Positions 57,912 to 64,000 of a DNA stretch of 64,000 nt are shown piece by piece. Position 1 is the first letter of the stretch. Every line of letters begins with the position of its first letter. The stretch spans positions 371,753 to 435,752 of the forward strand of contig MNCI01004590.1 in NCBI GenBank assembly GCA_015680685.1, in the 5' to 3' direction. Made by a program: the position numbers and the translations under genes. The stretch is from Gnetum montanum. Lineage: Eukaryota; Streptophyta; Gnetopsida; Gnetales; Gnetaceae. The notes under the pieces are model-generated. The model was not told the DNA's origin. It saw nothing but the letters and a program-made list of their open reading frames with translations, and made no database searches.

Positions 57912-59470
57912 ATTATTTCGGGCCCTCAGTTCTTTTTAGTGTTTTTTACACGTTTTTGTTTTACACATTTTTGTTTTACATGTTTTTGTCTTACACATTT
58001 TTGTTTTGCATATTTTTTTTTACAAATTTATTTAACTTTTCTTTTCTTTTTTTGTTTTACAACATTGTTATACTTTTTCATTATGTGTGTGTGTGTGTGT
58101 GTTACCCATCTTGTAAGTTTGTCATCCAATAAGTGTTCTTAATGATGGTATGAACTGTGTTTTTCTATTGATAACTAATGTTTGGTTTTTACCTTTAAGT
58201 TATGATGTTGATACTAAAGTATGTTTCTTTTGATATAGCAGGCAATGAGTCCACTTCATCCATACATCCACAACTTTCTATGGTCTCTCTTGGCTTGGCA
58301 ATGTACCATCCCTTTCTAAATAAGAACTATTAACGAATCAGTGACTAGGCATTTCTCAACCTAAGGAAGGACTCAAGGATTGAAAAAGGGTGTGACTTCA
58401 AGGGAACTTGATGCATTTGTGTTGGCCATTCTCTTGGGTGCTTAGATGTTTTCTTGTTGATTTTTCTTACCATTTTGACATTACTCAATTATCAGGAAGC
58501 TGAGCAAATAAAAATAACAAAGTCTTTGCATGGTGTGGTTCTCACGTATAAACACATAAAAAAAATAGAGAAGTGAGAATTCAAAGCACATCCCTTAGAT
58601 GAAATAATCATTTGGGCTACATGCACTGGTTATGGAACTAAAATAAAAATGTTCCCTCTAACTAAGGCCCTTCTTGCTTCCCATTCTCTCCTCCTTCGTT
58701 TCGTCAGAATGGTGGTGGCTCTTGGGTGAAGGCATTCTTGTTACTTCAAGAGGATGGATTGGCCGAATGCATTAATGCAAAGTCACTGGATGTGGTTTGT
58801 TTGAGGCCAGACTTGGAATGGGATTTACTACATCACATTAACCATGAAATACACAAGGGGTTGTACACCACATTGTTCTTGGGATTCCATTCCATTCTCT
58901 TCTCTTCATCATTTTTTCCATTGTTAACCTCATTACCGGTTGTATCATTAGTGTATATTTTGGTTGATGCATTGTTTTATTTTTGGTAAATTCTTGTGGT
59001 TAAGACTTTAACTCTTGTTCCAAATGACATTCCTAGAGCCTACGGACTCTTTGAATGTGGGTTTGTCAGGGCATTAAGGGCATGAGCCTTCTTTGGGGAG
59101 GATCCACTGACATTCCTATTTGGTGCACCAGTTAAATTCTTTCCCCTAACATCTTTGCAATCTATATTATTTTGTTCATTTCCATCTTGACATCCATTTC
59201 ATTGATGTTATAGTTGTCTCTTTTTCTCCATCTTCCTTGTTCTTTTTCTTTCTCCATTCTATTGCTACTGGAGGTTTGCTCTTAGTCATGGGGGTCCAGA
59301 CCCAAATTTTTTCAATTTTCTCCTAACCCCCTACATCTTCGGTAGTCACCACTATGATATCTCTAGATCCATATCAACCATACCACAACTCAGCCAATGG
59401 ACCTTTCATTGAAGCAAGGTATCAACTACATTGTGATTCATTTACCCTTGCTAATATAAAGACCGTGTTG
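57912..59470 (+). other. 3' noncoding region of element E
   Basis: T-rich repeats of the form TTTTACACATTTTTG (57945-58075), a (GT)n microsatellite (58084-58101), GGGTGTGACTTCAAGGG (58388-58404), the hairpin GGTTCTCAC/GTGAGAATTC (58531-58590), the conserved GGGCATGAGCCTTCTTTGGGGAGGATCCACTG box (59078-59110) and a second GTCATGGGGG tract (59285-59294). Order as in B, C and D. No internal promoter module of the D or G type is seen. Confidence 0.7.
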
Positions 59471-59479
59471 TGTGTGTAG

Positions 59480-59668
59480 ATGGCAATCATGCAACAATGG
59501 ATTGGATCTGGAGGGAACACTTGAAATGGAGCAGTGCTGAAAGCAGCTATGCAAGGAGCAAGATCGATGGCACGCTTACAGATGGACAACGAACGGCGCA
59601 ATCTTGGCGTTGGCAGCAAAAAAATTTCTTTCTCTCTCTCTCTCTTTCTCAGCTGCCAAATAAGGCCT
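59480..59668 (+). pseudogene. short remnant of the downstream ORF in E
   Basis: GTGTGTGTAG precedes ATGGCAATCATG, as the AG-ATG junction does in G and H. The frame ends after a short stretch, but a shifted frame reads AVLKAAMQGARSMARLQMDN, and ERRNLGVG and a (TCTCTC) pyrimidine stretch follow. B has the same remnant (complement of about 7345-7150). It could be the C-terminus of a shortened ORF, or a separate small protein. Confidence 0.4.
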
Positions 59669-59833
59669 AATGTCAAATGTATAAAGTATTCACTCTTGTT
59701 GTCGTGAACACTAATTTTGTCTTGTCTTGTAATGATGATCCATTCACATGTCGTCCCATTAGTTCCATTTTGAGTCAATAATCCCATACCGTCCCGATAT
59801 TTTGTAAGGAACTCAAGGATGAGTTTTTATTTA

Positions 59834-59845
59834 GTCATGGGGGTA
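59834..59845 (+). promoter_or_regulatory. polypurine tract of element E
   Basis: GTCATGGGGGTA directly ahead of the 3' LTR start TGATGGG, preceded by GGATGAGTTTTTATTTA. It is the plus-strand primer site. Confidence 0.85.
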
Positions 59846-60643
59846 TGATGGGATGCAATATCGCATGGGCCACGATATCGCGTTTGTGGCCGCGATATTG
59901 CAGTGCACTGTCAAATCTATAAATAAGAGGTGGCTCTCCCTTGTTTCTCATTCTAGGCCTAGACCGTAGCAAAACTCTGGCAGTTTGATCCCTCCAGAGA
60001 TAGAATATTTTCCATGTGCCTACAGTAGGAGGTCCAAAGTGAACGGATCTTTATTCAAGCAAATATTGTACCCGATCACAAGTTTGTATACAGAAATAAA
60101 GATGAACTTCTTGGATAAACCTTGCAATGCATGGAATAGGATAAATAGGATTTTATTTACTATTATTTACTATCTACTATTTAATGCTTTATTAGTAATG
60201 AAATCTTTCTTAACCATTCTCTCCTAGTTAAGTGCCTCAGTATGACTGCTTTGAGCACGTGCGTTATGCTTGGTGATCCTAGCAATGACTAGCGTTTGGT
60301 AACCAAGGTTGCATCGATTCAGGGTGTGAATGGTAAGTGGGAACGGATACTGATGCTAGATTAATTAAGACTTAGTTAGTTAGTTAAAGTTAGTTAATTA
60401 GTCTCTTCACCATTCACCTTGTCAGCATAGGAGATAAAACCGAAAAGACATAAAAATCATATACCTTAGACTTACTTAACCATACAATCGTGACAAATAC
60501 AAGTAAGTTTGGGAAGACAACGAATAATTAACCTTAAGTGTTCCATAAGGCATGTAGGCACTTAGTCTGTAGAGTTTGACTGGATCGCATGTGCTACGCT
60601 CGTATTTGTATGGTTGAGTGTAGGGGTACCTTGCCACTCATCA
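59846..60643 (+). repeat. 3' LTR of element E
   Basis: TGATGGGATGCAATATCGC to CTTGCCACTCATCA, 798 bp. TATAAATA at 59918-59925 is intact here though mutated in the 5' LTR. Followed by the target duplication CAAAA. Confidence 0.93.
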
Positions 60644-61370
60644 CAAAACCTTAAGGAAAATGGAGAATAAAGAATGTTTGTTGTGGGTGATGTGTTTACA
60701 GGACATAAAGAAGAACTCCACATACAGACTAATTTAGACTATCTTTGATAAGGCTATCTTTACTTTAGAGAAGAAAAGTTCATTAACCAATCCAAAATTT
60801 GGTTCTTCTTCTTAGATGTCTTCTCTTGGAAATTCTTCATTTAATAATTCTTGAAAACAAAATTTCCACCTATTCAATATTTCATTGCCTTTTATTAAAA
60901 TTTTTTTATTTGCTTCCTTGATGTATTTAATATGATCAATATCCTTACATTTCTTGTTTCTAATTTTTGCTAATTTATAAATAGATTTTTATCATTCCTT
61001 TATTCCTAATTTTTCATAAAGCTATCCAAGGCCTTATGTTTGGCTTTAGCTACTACGATGGTTGCCTCCTTCTTTGTTATTTTGTTTATCATATTGTTTT
61101 CTTAGCTATTACTTTGTTGCTATTTCTTAAAGCATTTTTTCTCATTTTGGATAATGTATTGCACTTCATCACTCCACCACCATATCTCCTTTGGAATATA
61201 TTTTTTGCCTTTTGTTTTATCCAAAATGTTCTTTCCAATTCTCTAAATGCAACTTTCTATTTGGTCTCAAATTACATTTGTAGAGCAATTCCATTTCCAA
61301 GTACCTTCATGAAGTAATTTTTCTTTGAATAAGATGATGTTATGTTCTTTTAAATTCCATTATTGTTGGC
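60644..61370 (-). pseudogene. LINE reverse transcriptase, 5' part
   Basis: The minus strand from about 61225 down reads WWWSDEVQYIIQNEKKCFKK, AKHKALDSFMKN and DHIKYIKEANKKILIKGNEI, then LNRWKFCFQELLNEEF. These are the linker blocks between endonuclease and RT of plant L1-like LINEs (compare ERWRSYFQELFNE). The frame is broken by many stops. It joins 53501 when E is removed. The endonuclease part is not seen. Confidence 0.8.
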
Positions 61371-62711
61371 GACCGTTTGGGATGCGACCACCAACGAGTG
61401 TCCTCGAACAGGATTTAGGTGCTTGCTGGTCTCTGGCAACACCAAGGCCTAGATACCTCCAAATAGACTCAGTAGTTAATGTGAGTATGTATGTATGCTG
61501 TTGCAGTGTGTGGTTGTGTAAAATGAAATGATTTTTTGTGTGTAAACTACAAATGAATTACTTGAAAGAGATTCAACCAACTTTGCCAAGTACTGTGAGT
61601 TGTTGAGAATTCCTATTTTGTTCAATTTCCTAGTCTATGTGGTCCTTATAATACCTACTTGTAAGAAATAAAATTTTGCAAAAAAATTTGAGCACAACTC
61701 TACGAATCTACTTCTAATTTTCCCCAGAGAAAGAAATAGTTCCACAAGAAAACTAGAAATAGAGCAAGATTCAATGGAAATAGACAGAAAAGAAAGCAGA
61801 TTTGCGCAGAGCTCAAATATTTAAACAATGTAAAATGACACGAGTAAACACTTCACAATAAAGCTATTCCAAATTCAATAACTATGAATTGTTCAAACTT
61901 CAAAGGCTCAAATAAGCAATTTCTTCAAGACAATCCTACTATGCTACCAAAAATTGCTGCGTAAACTACCACGTACGAGACTCCATTTTGGCTAGATAAT
62001 GGATGTCAACAATTTCATTCAACAAAACCTTCAAAAGACTTGACAATTTCTTGTTGAAATACCACGGAGATTTACTTTAAAGATAAAAAGAAGCTATTCT
62101 TGTCCCATCAAAATACCAAAGATTTTCTGAACCCTCTTGACTATTGAATCGTTCAACGACATGACTACAAGCAAAGGCTCTCTTACAACGTTCTCAAAAG
62201 CAGTTCTTCTACGTTGCACAATAACCAAATTCACTACTAAAATGCTCTTAAGGCTTTCAAACACAAGCGATTCTATGGCAAAATTTTAACGAAAATTTTC
62301 TATCGGGCAACAAGAACAATAAGAGCAATCTAAAAATTCCAAAATTACTTGCCAAGGATGATACTATCTAAATCACTAGCTAGACAATTTAAACAAAATA
62401 AAAATAAAACATAACTTACAAGACCATGGCAAAGAGGCTGAAATCTTTTCTTTAGCAAGTCATCTTACAAGAAATCTTTCACACTTTCTTCTTTACAAAT
62501 GCTCTTCTCTAAAGACTCAAAGTGTGTCTCCAAGTGAGAGCCCAAGTGCTAGCTAGTAGCCTTCCAAAGTGTGATGTCAATGTCTTCTTCCAAAAGTATG
62601 ATCTTCCCCCCTTCTTGACCCCTGAAGCCTTTTTATAGGGTTCAAAGGTAGTTAGCTAAGTTACAAAATATCTTGGGTGGTCATAACCACCATAGAGATA
62701 AAAAAGCTACA
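61371..62711 (-). repeat. possible unrelated LTR, minus orientation
   Basis: TGTTGGCGACCGTTTGG at 61365-61381 and an imperfect inverted repeat GTTGGCGACC...GGTCGCATCCC mark a sharp change from LINE sequence. A TATAAAAAGG box is the complement of about 62627-62636, with repeats upstream of it on the sense strand (62712-62966). No coding frame. Layout fits an LTR with U3 to the right, but no PBS or matching partner LTR is in the window. Confidence 0.35.
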
Positions 62712-62966
62712 ATGGACAAGTGTCCTATTCAATTGTCAAGTGTCTTCATTTAGTTGCCAAGTGTCTTCATTCAGTTGCCAAGTGGCCTCATTTAATTGCC
62801 AAGTGGTCACCATGGAGATAAAAAGGTTGTAGTTGACAAGTGTCCATTGTAATTGACAAGTGGCCCTTCAGTCGCCAAGTGTCTTCATTCAATTGCCAAG
62901 TGTCTTCATTCAGTTGACAAGTGGCCATTGTGGAGGTAAAGAGGTTGTAGTTGACAAGTGGCCTTT
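62712..62966. repeat. 21-bp minisatellite
   Basis: About ten units of 17-22 bp of the form CAAGTGTCTTCATTCAGTTGC or CAAGTGGCCTCATTTAATTGC, with two interruptions by the shared stretch ATGGAGATAAAAAGGTTGTAGTTGA. Lies about 80 bp from a TATAAAAAGG box on the minus strand. Confidence 0.85.
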
Positions 62967-64000
62967 GTATTGGTTACAATATCATAGAAAATTAAAATAC
63001 AATCACTAAGTTACATAGAAATACAAGCTATAGTTGCAACTTATTCCATACATATATATCCTCTTTATTTTGCTTTTTCTTGGCAATATACGAGGTGGCG
63101 GTTGGATGGTATTATAAAATCATGTAATCTAACCCTAAAAAACACATAAAAATTTTTCCCACAGGGCCTTTGTTTATCAGAGATTTGCTATTTGATTTGT
63201 TCTTTGTGAAGTAAAAAAAACTATTCAAGCCCTCCGATGATGTAGAAACCGCCATCCACCAAGAAGCTGGAGTAGAGCTTTGGGGAAGGATGCATGTCGG
63301 GAAGCCTATCAACATGAACGCAAGAACAAAAAGAGAATAGGCGATCTGCAAAATCTAAGTTCCCTACAACAACAAACTACTTACCAAAATCATTTTATTC
63401 AAATTTGAATCCTGAAACTCCCCTTTTCGCAATGATCCACTCCAAAAAGAATACAACGTCCACACGAGATCTTGCATCAGAGCAAAAACTGTAAAGAGGG
63501 TTGTCGAAGAGAATATTGGACAACTTGATGGATCAAGATGGACACCCTTGAACTTTGTCAGGAATCAGAAAGAGGTCTACAATATTTACCATAGAAATTT
63601 GTAGTTTTGTTTCCTGCATCTCATTTCTCACATGGGTTTGCTAACGACAATCTTTTTTTGTCTTCAAAACCATAGCAGAGCATATGATGCAGTCGTTGAC
63701 TTGACAAGGGTTTTCTTTGGCACAGGTTTTGGTGACTTCAGCTTCGGTTTAGGGGCGACGATGATACCGAGGAAGCTCAGAAATGCATTGTTGTAGCATA
63801 TCATGTTTTGTTGGAGCAACTCGTATGTGGTCATGGTAGGCAACTGGTGATTGCTATTTCTCGCTTGATTTCCTCGAGTCTTTTTAGTTGGTTTTGTAGT
63901 TCTGCGTTTCTGATTGAATATCACGTGGGTAAGGGTGTAATGGTTTTGTTGTTCGTAAAAAGAATTTTGATTGGTGGTTTACATGATAAATTTCCTATCA
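62967..64000. other. unassigned sequence at the right edge
   Basis: It resembles none of the elements in the window. Two moderate minus-strand open frames, 63351-63112 (hydrophobic N-terminus IAYSLFVLAFMLIGFPTC, preceded by TTTTGCAG) and 63924-63664 (Lys/Pro-rich, with TTYELLQQNMICYNNAFLSF), could be exons of a host gene or chance. No family is recognised. Confidence 0.3.

Larger units (their letters stand above)
53502..60643 (+). mobile_element. Element E: complete gag-protease element without RT or integrase
   Basis: Two LTRs, PBS, gag, protease, the last ~20 codons of pol, a 3' noncoding region, polypurine tract and 3' LTR, with identical 5-bp flanks CAAAA (53497-53501, 60644-60648). It sits inside the LINE, which reads on across it. 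About 7.1 kb. Nearly all of pol is deleted between the protease and the HSLFRISPF...SHGGDGHLC tail. By eye some 20 mismatches separate the LTRs over ~290 bases after the TATA box. Movement would need enzymes from a full element. Confidence 0.93.

Noticed and set aside
53502-60643. E as an autonomous element
   Set aside because: No RT, RNase H or integrase core lies between the protease and the pol tail.

Overview
This window is nuclear DNA of a plant, probably a seed plant with a large repeat-rich genome. It consists almost entirely of decayed LTR retrotransposons plus one decayed LINE. No intact host gene, rRNA or tRNA gene was recognised. The pol and gag motifs, the lack of a chromodomain, and a primer-binding site of the TTGGCGCCGTTGCCGGGGA type (tRNA-Asp, known from Athila/Tat elements) place the LTR elements in the Athila/Tat branch of Ty3/gypsy. 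The species cannot be told from the sequence.

Layout. An LTR in plus orientation lies at 1-786. Element A (minus, 787-5624) is gag-only. A nested tower fills 5625-36823, all minus. Element C (5' LTR 35969-36823, body 29064-35968, 3' remnant 5625-6002) is split by element D (6003-29063). D's 3' LTR is in turn split by the full-length element B (6061-16113, flanks TGTGT and TGCGT). Element F (36952-41240, plus) is an older, AT-rich gag-pol remnant. Element G (41983-49570, plus) has an LTR, a gag-only body and a long downstream ORF. H (49571-52125) is a more decayed 3' half of a G-like element. A LINE (minus, 52130-53501 and 60644-61370) is split by element E (53502-60643, plus). E is complete, has a perfect CAAAA target-site duplication, and carries gag and protease but no reverse transcriptase or integrase. 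The last 2.6 kb hold a probable unrelated LTR with a 21-bp minisatellite, and unassigned sequence.

How the parts work together. B and D have the full gag-PR-RT-RNase H-IN order, but every copy has lost at least one catalytic residue. C lacks its integrase core, E lacks nearly all of pol, and A and G have only gag, so the smaller forms would have depended on enzymes from full elements. All keep the same LTR ends (TGATGAG...CTCATCA), a PBS, and a long conserved 3' noncoding region.

The most interesting structure is in D, G and H. Between the pol/gag end and a downstream env-position coiled-coil ORF there is a second LTR-like promoter: the palindromic module of the LTR U3 plus a TATA box. It lies 455-475 nt ahead of an ATG that directly follows an AG (splice-acceptor-like) in two of the three. 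The module type matches the LTR type: GAGGCCTC in D, GATATCGCGTACGCG in G. This looks like an internal promoter evolving together with the LTR promoter. All sequence comparisons were made by eye.
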